Assembly (NCBI GenBank): GCA_947169685.1
Contig: CAMVQS010000001.1
Location: forward strand, 62,001-126,000
DNA from: an uncultured Prevotella sp.
GTDB taxonomy: Bacteria > Bacteroidota > Bacteroidia > Bacteroidales > Bacteroidaceae
Reading direction: 5' to 3'
DNA: 64,000 nt
Shown here piece after piece: positions 43,601 through 50,534 of this stretch. Made by a program: the position numbers and the translations under genes. Every line of letters begins with the position of its first letter. The first letter of the stretch is position 1. Below the pieces are notes generated by a model that searched no databases, was not told the DNA's origin, and worked only from the letters and a program-made list of their open reading frames with translations.

Positions 43601-44707
43601 TCCAAGGCAATAAATACCGTCCTTGTCTGTTCCTACCCAGCAACGTCCCTTGCTGTCAATGATTGTGCTAATGACACAAGCTTGACCAATCACATTGCGT
43701 GAGCCGAGCTTGTAGCCCATGTATTCAAAACCCGACTCTTTGCCAGGCTGCATGAAGACGCCTTTCTGGAGCATTCCTAACCAGATGTTTCCACTGTCGT
43801 CTTCTACAATAGAGTAAATCTTACTTCTGCTTAAGTCAACTTCTTGGCTGAAGTAGGGGTTGTCGATGATTTCCTCCGTCCGCGGGTTATAAATGGCTAA
43901 GCCTTGGCCGTCGCAGCCTATCATGATACGGCCATCGCGGAGACAATACAGTGCAGATATATGTTTATTGGAAGTCACGTCAAGGTGCTGGAATTCTCCT
44001 TTGTTTCCTTTGCGAACAAAAAGTCCATTCATGGAAGTGCCTACATACAGGTTGCCCATCTTGTCTTCACAAAGCCTGCGGAGAGTGCCAATCTCTTCTA
44101 GAGAAGTAAAAAAGCTGCGGGTGGTTTTCCCGTTATATTCTATCAGACCTTTTCCGTCGGTAATCATCCACACATTTCCTTTATTGTCTTCCAACAGGTC
44201 TTGGATGGTATGAATATCTTTCAAGGGGCCACCAATCTGGTGGGCATGGCCTTGGTCGCTAATCAGCAGCAGTCCGTGTCCAGACGTACCGGCCATGACC
44301 TCATTGTTCTTTCTAAGCAGAAAGCATGTTACATAGCAGGATACGGCATGGTTGTTCAGGTCTTTTACCTCAATGTTGGTAAAATGGCTGCCATCAAAGG
44401 CTTGTAGGGCTCCATACATACCAAGATAGAACAAACCGTTGCGGTCCTGGGTGATACAATTGACGTAATTGCTCGCCATGCCGTTGTTCACATGGTTCTC
44501 TTTCTTGATAAACAACGTTTTATAACCGTCATATTTGTTCAATCCATTTCGCGTGGCAGCCCAGATAAAACCGTCGCGATCTTGAAAGACTTGGCTAGTG
44601 TAACTGCTTGATAATTGGTTGTCAGCATCGAATAGCTTACCCATTTGAGCATTTATACTCTGATAGGTAAAAATAGTCAGTAAAAAGAGTAGAACTTTAC
44701 GCTTCAT
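40700..44707 (-). CDS. Hybrid two-component system regulator (HTCS) of the xylan locus
   Basis: A 1335-residue one-polypeptide sensor-regulator. After a signal peptide come about 14 two-component propeller repeats (SSSYTSQVFQDRDGFIWAAT is the first), a Y_Y_Y domain (about residues 690-760) and one transmembrane helix near 775. The histidine kinase follows (FMNISHEIRTPM, phospho-acceptor His824; GTGIGLDL). Then come a receiver (VIVEDDQEI, SDIMMPEMDG, KPFN) and a C-terminal AraC-type DNA-binding domain (YACGFNNSASFSTIFKRFYG). This family senses oligosaccharides directly in the periplasm. Its position, divergent from xus genes, fits the xylan regulator described for Prevotella bryantii. A TGTTACA pair lies next to its promoter, suggesting autoregulation. 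Confidence 0.95.
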   Translation of the reverse strand: MKRKVLLFLLTIFTYQSINAQMGKLFDADNQLSSSYTSQVFQDRDGFIWAATRNGLNKYDGYKTLFIKKENHVNNGMASNYVNCITQDRNGLFYLGMYGALQAFDGSHFTNIEVKDLNNHAVSCYVTCFLLRKNNEVMAGTSGHGLLLISDQGHAHQIGGPLKDIHTIQDLLEDNKGNVWMITDGKGLIEYNGKTTRSFFTSLEEIGTLRRLCEDKMGNLYVGTSMNGLFVRKGNKGEFQHLDVTSNKHISALYCLRDGRIMIGCDGQGLAIYNPRTEEIIDNPYFSQEVDLSRSKIYSIVEDDSGNIWLGMLQKGVFMQPGKESGFEYMGYKLGSRNVIGQACVISTIIDSKGRCWVGTDKDGIYCLGSHQKLIKHYTEGVPSTVMSMAEDNDGRIWVGSWSEGFGYIDANGNAYHKYPQYQYSSAFAIKSSRQGDLWVATMGQGLLRIDLSNLQLKRAYTMKENAPDHPEMNSITNDYISKMSLSPDEKRVYVATTMGTCCLDINKESWTTVFGKNCLNYGTPCRIVKEYAGLLWIGTNDGLYSYDLHSKQFQHYDMEQGLADNGIASIEQERNGCLWVSTDHGLCSYDPKTGQKHSFFVDNGLQSNEFSDGASWTIDLGAGEILLFGGVGGITWFHPERIKQVKWDAKVSLVSFILNRESINSRSMSGSYQICDTTIIAANRFELDYHDNTFAIQFSTLTFDNPEHITYLYSINGETFSRLQPGVNEITLTHMPPGTYRFCVKAERNGVQTPERCFEVVIHAPWYRSTLAYIIYILGLLAAGWFYLNYRHRKEQDHLRLQEHIHAEEMADAKLRFFMNISHEIRTPMTLIVSPLLSLIKQDDDPQRRSTYETIRRNAERILGLINQMMDLRKIDKGQMQMRMCETDLVGFVSDIYTLFAQQAQAKNVQFHFEHDMEELPVWIDRGNFDKVIVNLLSNAFKFTPAGGEIRISIAKTDHHATISIRDNGEGIPSDKLERIFERFYQSPSTANDRNVGTGIGLDLTRSLVELHHGTIEARNNDDKGCTFVVTIPLGNAHLKPEEMIVEQQEPVHNANLMEEETVTETPETEAPQKTSRRQHLVIVEDDQEILDYLTTTLSADYDITRCSNGREGLTEVLKRHPDLIISDIMMPEMDGKTLCSKVKANSGTSHIPVILLTAKNRDEDQLEGLETGADAYIVKPFNMDILRRTIINLIHTHRMLKLKFGRNDQLEEQVEDVQLKSPDDKLLERVMTVINKNLSNSDLSVDGIADEVGISRVHLHRKMKELTGQTPHDFIRNIRLKQAAHLLANQNMNITEVMYACGFNNSASFSTIFKRFYGLSPRDYMREHSQRKS

Positions 44708-44732
44708 TTTGTTTTAGGTTACAAACACTTTG

Positions 44733-44764
44733 CAAAAGTAGTACATTCCCCCCACATGACCAAA
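44733..44764 (-). promoter_or_regulatory. HTCS gene promoter
   Basis: On the minus strand TTTG (44761-44764), 20 bp, TACTTTTG (44733-44740): full consensus, about 25 bp before the start codon. The TGTTACA pair begins 5 bp upstream of its -33 box. Confidence 0.72.
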
Positions 44765-44768
44765 CATT

Positions 44769-44796
44769 TGTTACAAATAATTAAGTCTATGTTACA
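44769..44796 (+). promoter_or_regulatory. Predicted HTCS operator 1 (TGTTACA direct repeat)
   Basis: TGTTACA at 44769-44775 and 44790-44796, 21 bp apart in the same orientation. This is the geometry expected for two AraC-type half-sites on one face of the helix. The second half ends 31 bp before the first base of the -7 box at 44827. It lies between the HTCS promoter and promoter P1. Confidence 0.65.
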
Positions 44797-44802
44797 CTTT
44801 TT

Positions 44803-44834
44803 TTTGCTTTTATACCTTATTTATTATACTTTTG
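44803..44834 (+). promoter_or_regulatory. Promoter P1 toward xusA, upstream of a short transcription unit
   Basis: TTTG (44803-44806), 20 bp, TACTTTTG (44827-44834). Expected start near 44841, about 390 nt before the xusA ATG, with a terminator in between. Confidence 0.68.
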
Positions 44835-44840
44835 CACTCG

Positions 44841-44920
44841 TAATTTGTTTGTTTAGGTTAAATATAGTTAGTAGTTTTGGTATGAACAGGGGGCTGACGA
44901 GAGTCACCCCCCTTTTCTTT
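44841..44920 (+). ncRNA. Candidate small RNA or attenuated leader upstream of xusA
   Basis: A unit of about 80 nt is bounded by promoter P1 and the terminator at 44889-44920. It lies on the same strand as xusA and is controlled by an HTCS-type site identical in geometry to the xusA one. A 17-codon frame (ATG 44882 to TGA 44935) crosses the terminator stem, so attenuation by a leader peptide is an alternative. The exact start is inferred from the -7 box. Confidence 0.5.
44889..44920 (+). terminator. Strong intrinsic terminator in the HTCS-xusA gap
   Basis: GGGGG and TGAC pair with GTCA and CCCCC around a GAGA loop, with one C-C mismatch, followed by TTTTCTTT. Confidence 0.8.
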
Positions 44921-45112
44921 CCCCAAGTTAAATGACAATTGTTAAGAAACCAAATCTTTAAAAAGCATCATGTAAATTTCTAATAATATAATATGGTAAC
45001 TTAATACAAAAACAAGTATCTATTGTGGATACATACCAGATGGGCTGTAGTGGCGTTGGAGACAGCGTTACCGCATGGCGTAGCAGGGGAAAATCCATCA
45101 ATAATTAAAGAT

Positions 45113-45140
45113 TGTTACAAAATACAAAAACCGTGTTACA
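45113..45140 (+). promoter_or_regulatory. Predicted HTCS operator 2 at xusA (TGTTACA direct repeat)
   Basis: TGTTACA at 45113-45119 and 45134-45140, again 21 bp apart. The second half ends 31 bp before the first base of the -7 box at 45171, exactly as at operator 1. The first half is TTGTTACAAA in both sites. Confidence 0.72.
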
Positions 45141-45170
45141 ATCTAAAAAAGGTATAATAATATAATGTAG

Positions 45171-45178
45171 TACCTTTG
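45171..45178 (+). promoter_or_regulatory. Promoter P2 of the xus operon (-7 box without -33)
   Basis: TACCTTTG at 45171-45178. The -33 position reads AAAA instead of TTTG, which fits a promoter that depends on the activator bound at 45113-45140. The leader to the xusA ATG would be about 45 nt. Confidence 0.68.
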
Positions 45179-45229
45179 CACCCAGAATTTAAAATAACAA
45201 AATAAACTTATGAATCAAAATCTGTTAAA

Positions 45230-48200
45230 ATGAAAAATCTAAAGCAGTTGATTAGACAGACCATTCCCGCGATTCTGATGCTCTTTGCATTCAGCACCAT
45301 GCTGCATGCACAAGAGGGTATCACCGTCAAAGGAACGGTTGTCGACTCTAGTGGAGAACCGTTAATCGGTGCCACGGTCGCTGTGAAGGGAAAACCTTCA
45401 GTGGTTACAGTTACAGACATTGACGGTAACTTCACTTTGGCGAAGGTCCCCTCACAGTCTTCTACGCTTGTCTTCTCCTACGTTGGTATGAGTTCCAAGG
45501 AGGTGAAGGTGGGCAATCAGCGTCACTTCAACATTACGCTGGCAGAAGACGCCATGATTGAAGAGGTCGTTGTTGTCGGTTACGGTCAGCAGAGGAAAGC
45601 CTCTGTTGTCGGTGCGATTACCCAGACCACGGGTGAGGTGCTTGAGCGTGCCGCAGGTATTGGTAGTGTAGGTGCAGCCCTCACGGGTAACCTGCCAGGT
45701 GTAGCAACTATCGCTTCTACCGGTCGCCCCGGTGAGGAAGATCCCCGAATCTATATTCGTGGTGCAGCAGCTTGGGGTGGTGTAGATTGCCAGCCGCTGA
45801 TCCTCGTCGATGGTGTTAAGCGTGATATCCAGTCCGTTGATGTCACATCAGTAGCAACGATCTCGGTGTTAAAGGACGCTTCTGCTACTGCCGTTTACGG
45901 TGTGGAAGGTGCTAACGGTGTCGTACTGATTACCACCAAGCGTGGTCAGGAAGGTAAGGCAAGAATTGATGTAGGTTTCAACGCCACTTTGAAAGCTGTG
46001 TCCAAGCTTCCGCGTAAGTATGACTCTTATGATGGTTACATGTTGCGTAACGAGGCCATTGAGCACGAACTTGCCATTGGCGGTTCTGCTGCCTGGGAGT
46101 TCTATCGTCCGCAGACTTTCATCAATCTCTTCCGCAATCAGGATTATACCGTTAAGCCAAACTTCTCTGCTGACGGTACCTATCTTGGTGACTACAGTCA
46201 GGCAGAGCGCTATGCAAACATTGATTGGCAGGATGAAATGTTCAAACAATTTGCTTTGTCTTATAATACGAACCTCAACATCTCTGGTGGTTCGCAGTTG
46301 GTAAAGTATTTCGTGGCATTCGACTTCCAGAACGAAGGTGATATGACCAAGTTATGGGATAACCGCCAGGGTTATGAAGGTGGTTATACCTATAATCGTT
46401 TGAATGTACGTTCAAATCTGGACTTCCAGATTACGAAGACCACACAGTTCAAGGTCAATCTGGCAGGTTCTAATGCACAGAAGAAATCTCCGCGTTTCTA
46501 TTATAATAATGATGGTGAGTTCTTCCAGCAGCAGAAATGGGCCGGTGCATACGGCATGGCGCCCAACCTCTTCCCCGTCCAGTTCTCTGATGGTGCTTGG
46601 GGTTACTATCCTTTGACATCAAACATCGAAAACTCTCCACAGAGTGTGGCAACGTCAGGTTATGAACTGAATACGATTACACGTATCTTTACTGACTTTG
46701 CGCTCGAACAGAAGCTCGACTTCATTACAAAGGGTCTTGTTGCACGCGGAACCATCTCTTGGGATAACAACTTCACTGAGGGTTCACGTGGTATCAGCGA
46801 CCAGCATGAAGTAAAGAGAGCATATATTCTTCCTGAGGATGGTCAGTTAATTCGTGCTAAGGACATTGACACCACAACAGGTTTCGACTTCTATGAGAGT
46901 CGTGACTGGAGAACAGAAGCTGGTAGCATCAGTTCTACAAGCCGTGCTACGGAAATGTCTCTTCAGCTCTACTGGGCTCGTCAGTTCGGTGACCACAACC
47001 TATCTTTGATGGGTAACTGGAAGCGTCGTACCACGCAATACGGTTCAGACCTTGAGAACCGCCGTGAGGACTGGGTGTTCCGTACTACCTATGACTATAA
47101 GGGAAAGTATTTTGCAGAGTTCAACGGTGCCTACAACGGTTCGCAGAAATTCTCTCCAGACAACCGCTTCGTGTTCTTCTGCTCAGGAGCTATCGGTTGG
47201 ATGATGTCAGAAGAGCCCTTCATGAAGAAGCTGAAGGACAAGGGAATTATTGACATGTTCAAGCTTCGTGCTTCTCTCGGTGAAATCGGTGATGATAATG
47301 CTGGTGAACGCTGGGCATATCTGACACGCTGGGAAGTAACGAACAACGGTAATGGTTTTAGAATGGCTTTGGACGGTTCTAACAGTCCATTCGTTGGATA
47401 TAAGGAAGCTGCTGTTGCTGTTCCTGACCTTCGTTGGGCAACCGTATCAAAAAAGAACATCGGTTTCGACTATGCATTCCTCCATGGTATGTTCGCAGGT
47501 AGCTTCGACTGGTTCCGTGATGATCGTTATGATATCTTTATTTCCGGTGGTGAGCGTTCCGTTCCTTCTTTCTATGGTGCTGCCAAGACCCCTGATATCA
47601 ATAAGGGTAAGATGAAGAACTACGGTTTTGAGTTTGATATTCGCTTCAATAAGGTGCTGCATAATGGTATGCGTTTCTGGGCAAACGCTAACTATACATA
47701 CGCGCATAATGAGATTATCTTAAAGGATGACCCGGCGCTGATTCCAAGCTACCGCAAGAAGGAAGGTTATTCACAGGGTCAATACACCTCATTCATTGAT
47801 AATGGCTTTATTGGCACCTACGATGAGCTCTACAGCTCGCCAGAGCGTCAGAGCAACGACGCACAGGTGCTCATCGGTGACCATTACATTGTTGACTTCA
47901 ATGGTGATGGTATCGTTGACGAGACAAACGATATTGCTCCTTATGGTTACACCGGTAACCCCGAGCACACCTATAATGCCACCATCGGCTGGGAGTGGAA
48001 AGGCTGGAGTATGTTCGCACAGTTCTATGGTGTAACAGGTGTTACACGTGATGTTGGCCTCTCCTCTTTTAATAATAAGTTATTGACTGTATATGATAAC
48101 GGTCAGTGGTGGAATCCCATTGATAATTATGGTGCGGTAGTCGTACCACGCTTTACCACTCAGGTTTCCTATAACGACGGTACACAGTACCTCTTCGACG

Positions 48201-48424
48201 GTTCCTATTTCCGTCTGAAGAACGTGGAAGTCGCCTACACATGGACAAAGGGTTGGATCAAGAAGCTTGGCTTTACAAGCCTGAAGATTTACCTCAATGG
48301 TAACAATCTTTTGCTGATTACTAAGATGCCTGACGACCGTGAGAGTAACTTCGGATATAGCGGTGGCGGCGGTGCTTACCCGACCGTAAGACGTTATAAC
48401 TTTGGCATTAAGCTTAACATTTAA
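45230..48424 (+). CDS. xusA: SusC-type TonB-linked outer-membrane transporter XusA
   Basis: A 1064-residue outer-membrane protein. A signal peptide is followed by a carboxypeptidase-regulatory-like domain (GITVKGTVVDSSGEPLIGATV, about residues 25-105), the TonB box region EEVVVVGYG, a plug (LQPLILVDGVKR-like IDGV motif, VLKDASATAVYG) and a 22-strand-type barrel ending in NFGIKLNI. It imports oligosaccharides captured by the SusD partner. The gene order HTCS, SusC, SusD, SusC, SusD, unknown, GH10 is that of the xus locus of Prevotella bryantii, so xylo-oligosaccharides are the likely cargo. First gene of the operon, from promoter P2. Confidence 0.92.
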   Translation: MKNLKQLIRQTIPAILMLFAFSTMLHAQEGITVKGTVVDSSGEPLIGATVAVKGKPSVVTVTDIDGNFTLAKVPSQSSTLVFSYVGMSSKEVKVGNQRHFNITLAEDAMIEEVVVVGYGQQRKASVVGAITQTTGEVLERAAGIGSVGAALTGNLPGVATIASTGRPGEEDPRIYIRGAAAWGGVDCQPLILVDGVKRDIQSVDVTSVATISVLKDASATAVYGVEGANGVVLITTKRGQEGKARIDVGFNATLKAVSKLPRKYDSYDGYMLRNEAIEHELAIGGSAAWEFYRPQTFINLFRNQDYTVKPNFSADGTYLGDYSQAERYANIDWQDEMFKQFALSYNTNLNISGGSQLVKYFVAFDFQNEGDMTKLWDNRQGYEGGYTYNRLNVRSNLDFQITKTTQFKVNLAGSNAQKKSPRFYYNNDGEFFQQQKWAGAYGMAPNLFPVQFSDGAWGYYPLTSNIENSPQSVATSGYELNTITRIFTDFALEQKLDFITKGLVARGTISWDNNFTEGSRGISDQHEVKRAYILPEDGQLIRAKDIDTTTGFDFYESRDWRTEAGSISSTSRATEMSLQLYWARQFGDHNLSLMGNWKRRTTQYGSDLENRREDWVFRTTYDYKGKYFAEFNGAYNGSQKFSPDNRFVFFCSGAIGWMMSEEPFMKKLKDKGIIDMFKLRASLGEIGDDNAGERWAYLTRWEVTNNGNGFRMALDGSNSPFVGYKEAAVAVPDLRWATVSKKNIGFDYAFLHGMFAGSFDWFRDDRYDIFISGGERSVPSFYGAAKTPDINKGKMKNYGFEFDIRFNKVLHNGMRFWANANYTYAHNEIILKDDPALIPSYRKKEGYSQGQYTSFIDNGFIGTYDELYSSPERQSNDAQVLIGDHYIVDFNGDGIVDETNDIAPYGYTGNPEHTYNATIGWEWKGWSMFAQFYGVTGVTRDVGLSSFNNKLLTVYDNGQWWNPIDNYGAVVVPRFTTQVSYNDGTQYLFDGSYFRLKNVEVAYTWTKGWIKKLGFTSLKIYLNGNNLLLITKMPDDRESNFGYSGGGGAYPTVRRYNFGIKLNI

Positions 48425-48437
48425 TTGTATATCTATT

Positions 48438-50498
48438 ATGAAATATATAAATAATATCAAATCCCTGTTGTGCGGTTCGCTGCTTTTGTTAGCTGGCGGT
48501 GCTTCCTTTACGTCCTGCACCGACTGGCTTGACAAGGACCCTGAGTCTATCGTGGCTGAGGATGAAGCATTCAAGAACTTCCGCAATTTCCAGGGATATA
48601 TTGAGGAAATTTATGATTGTATTCCCGATAAGCAGAAAGTCAACTACTGTACTTCCTGGAACTGGGGTGATGACGCGCTTCACAACCCCGAAGGTTATGC
48701 ACACATGGACCATCAGGTCGATCTCGGTAACTATCGTAATATCTGGAAAAACAGTCAACAATGGCTGAACGGCTCTGGTGCTGACGGGTCTTGGGGAGCC
48801 AAGTATTCCCTTTGGAAGGGTGCTTGGTACTGCATCCGTAAGTGTAACAAGGGTATTGCGAATATCAAGTCACTCGTCGGAACGGATGAAGAGCGCAACC
48901 TGTTGCTCGGACAGATGTATTTCTTCCGTGCATGGTGGCATTTTGAGCTGATGTGCTACTTCGGTGGTCTGCCCTATGTTGACGAGGCTTTCCCTGCTGA
49001 TGCCATCCCCGAGTTGCCCCGCCTTTCTTTCCAGGAATGTGCAGACCGCTGTGCAGAGGATTTCGAGAGAGCATACGACCTTCTTCCTTGGGATTGGGAT
49101 GAGACGCTTGCCGGTATGCAGACTTCAGGAAAGAACGACCTGCGTATCGATAAGTTCATGGCTCTTTGCTACCTTGGCAAGGTCTATCTCTGGGCAGGTT
49201 CTCCCCTCATGAAGGAGTTTGAGAAGACCAAGAATGGTGGTGTAGCCCAGCTGTTAGGTGCCAGTTCCAATGGTAAGACCTACGACTATGACATTGATTA
49301 TTGTAAGAAGGCTGCTGAGACTTTCGGCAAGGCGCTCGACATGGTTGCCAAAGGATCTGTTAAGTACAAGCTTGTGGGCTTTAAGTATTCTGATATCTAC
49401 AACCATACCATGGATGAGAAAGCCGATAACTGTTACTCAGACATTTTCTATACCATCAAGCAGAGTTGGAAGATGCCAGGTTCTACCGAGGCTATCTTCC
49501 GCGGTGCATGTCCGGGTGTAAACAGTGCTCCCTGGAACTGTGCCAAGCTCTTTGGTCCTAAGGTTGACGGCCTCGTGGAGCACGACAACATCATTCATCA
49601 CCCCACAGCCAACCTCGTTGACCAGTACGGTATGGCTAACGGACAGCCCATCTATCTGGTTCGTAATGGCCAGTATGTGCTGAACGAGGCTTCCGGTTGG
49701 GATCCTGAGCATCCTTTCCAGAATCGTGACCCACGTTTCTATCACGACATCGTGTTCGACGGTTTCCACTATGTCATCAACAGAGAAGGTATGACTGAAG
49801 CTCAGAAGTCTCATAACCTTGATTACTGTTCTCTTTACACAGGTGGTGCCATGCGTGAGATTGACCATGGTAGTGCCTCTGGCTATTTCATCCAGAAGCT
49901 GATTCCCCACCAGTGTAACATAGGAGATAAGTGGTACGACTGGGATTACGCCATCCAGACCTATATCCCTTACATGCGTCTTGCTGATGTCTATCTGATG
50001 TATGCAGAGGCCCGGACAGCCATTGCAACGAGCGTGGCCGATATCAAGGAAAGACCTACGTATTGCCCGACGCTGTCTGCTGTGGAGGCTATCAACGTGC
50101 TTCGCGACCGTGTCAATACCGACGATTATCCCATGGAGCATGTACAGCCCAACCTCATGGATACTAGGGAGCACTTTATGGATGAAGTACGCCGTGAGCG
50201 TACCGTGGAGCTTTCTTTTGAAGGTTTCCGCTGGTGTGACCTGCAGCGTTGGCTGCTCCTGACGGAGCCTCCTTATACGGTGAAATACTCTCATGAGTTC
50301 GAACGCCTGGAAAAGGATGATTGGTACTATAATAGTAAGACTTTCGAGCCGCAGCACGATCCGAAGGATGCTAGGGTTGGTAATTTCCATAAGGCAGACA
50401 TTATTACCCGTCGTTTGGAATCAAAACATTACTGGTTCCCGCTTCCTGACGCTGATACCTATCTTTATGAAGGATTCCCCCAGAATCCGGGTTGGTAA
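48438..50498 (+). CDS. xusB: SusD-type surface glycan-binding lipoprotein XusB
   Basis: A 686-residue lipoprotein (signal ending GGASFTSC). ATG 48438 was chosen because it heads the signal peptide. It is a RagB/SusD-family protein: CTDWLDKDPES at the mature N-terminus, helical TPR-like scaffold segments (GQMYFFRAWWHFELM), and the C-terminal family pattern RRERTVELSFEGFRWCDLQRW and FPQNPGW. It forms the lid on XusA and binds xylan fragments at the cell surface. It is larger than SusD itself, with insertions in the middle. 13-bp gap from xusA. Confidence 0.92.
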   Translation: MKYINNIKSLLCGSLLLLAGGASFTSCTDWLDKDPESIVAEDEAFKNFRNFQGYIEEIYDCIPDKQKVNYCTSWNWGDDALHNPEGYAHMDHQVDLGNYRNIWKNSQQWLNGSGADGSWGAKYSLWKGAWYCIRKCNKGIANIKSLVGTDEERNLLLGQMYFFRAWWHFELMCYFGGLPYVDEAFPADAIPELPRLSFQECADRCAEDFERAYDLLPWDWDETLAGMQTSGKNDLRIDKFMALCYLGKVYLWAGSPLMKEFEKTKNGGVAQLLGASSNGKTYDYDIDYCKKAAETFGKALDMVAKGSVKYKLVGFKYSDIYNHTMDEKADNCYSDIFYTIKQSWKMPGSTEAIFRGACPGVNSAPWNCAKLFGPKVDGLVEHDNIIHHPTANLVDQYGMANGQPIYLVRNGQYVLNEASGWDPEHPFQNRDPRFYHDIVFDGFHYVINREGMTEAQKSHNLDYCSLYTGGAMREIDHGSASGYFIQKLIPHQCNIGDKWYDWDYAIQTYIPYMRLADVYLMYAEARTAIATSVADIKERPTYCPTLSAVEAINVLRDRVNTDDYPMEHVQPNLMDTREHFMDEVRRERTVELSFEGFRWCDLQRWLLLTEPPYTVKYSHEFERLEKDDWYYNSKTFEPQHDPKDARVGNFHKADIITRRLESKHYWFPLPDADTYLYEGFPQNPGW

Positions 50499-50504
50499 TC
50501 GGTT

Positions 50505-50532
50505 AATTGATAATTGATAATTGATAATTAGA
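50505..50532. repeat. AATTGAT heptamer array before xusC
   Basis: AATTGAT, AATTGAT, AATTGAT and AATTAGA at 7-bp steps end 2 bp before the xusC ATG (50535). Confidence 0.75.
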
Positions 50533-50534
50533 TT

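Noticed and set aside
44882-44935. A 17-codon gene upstream of xusA
   Set aside because: It crosses the terminator stem, has no clear ribosome-binding region and no recognisable product. It is mentioned only as a possible leader peptide.
45040-45092. GC-richer patch before the xusA operator that might be an RNA gene
   Set aside because: It shows only weak pairing (CTGT/ACAG, TACCGCATGGCGTA nearly palindromic). There is no tRNA-like fold and no promoter or terminator of its own, so it is left unannotated.
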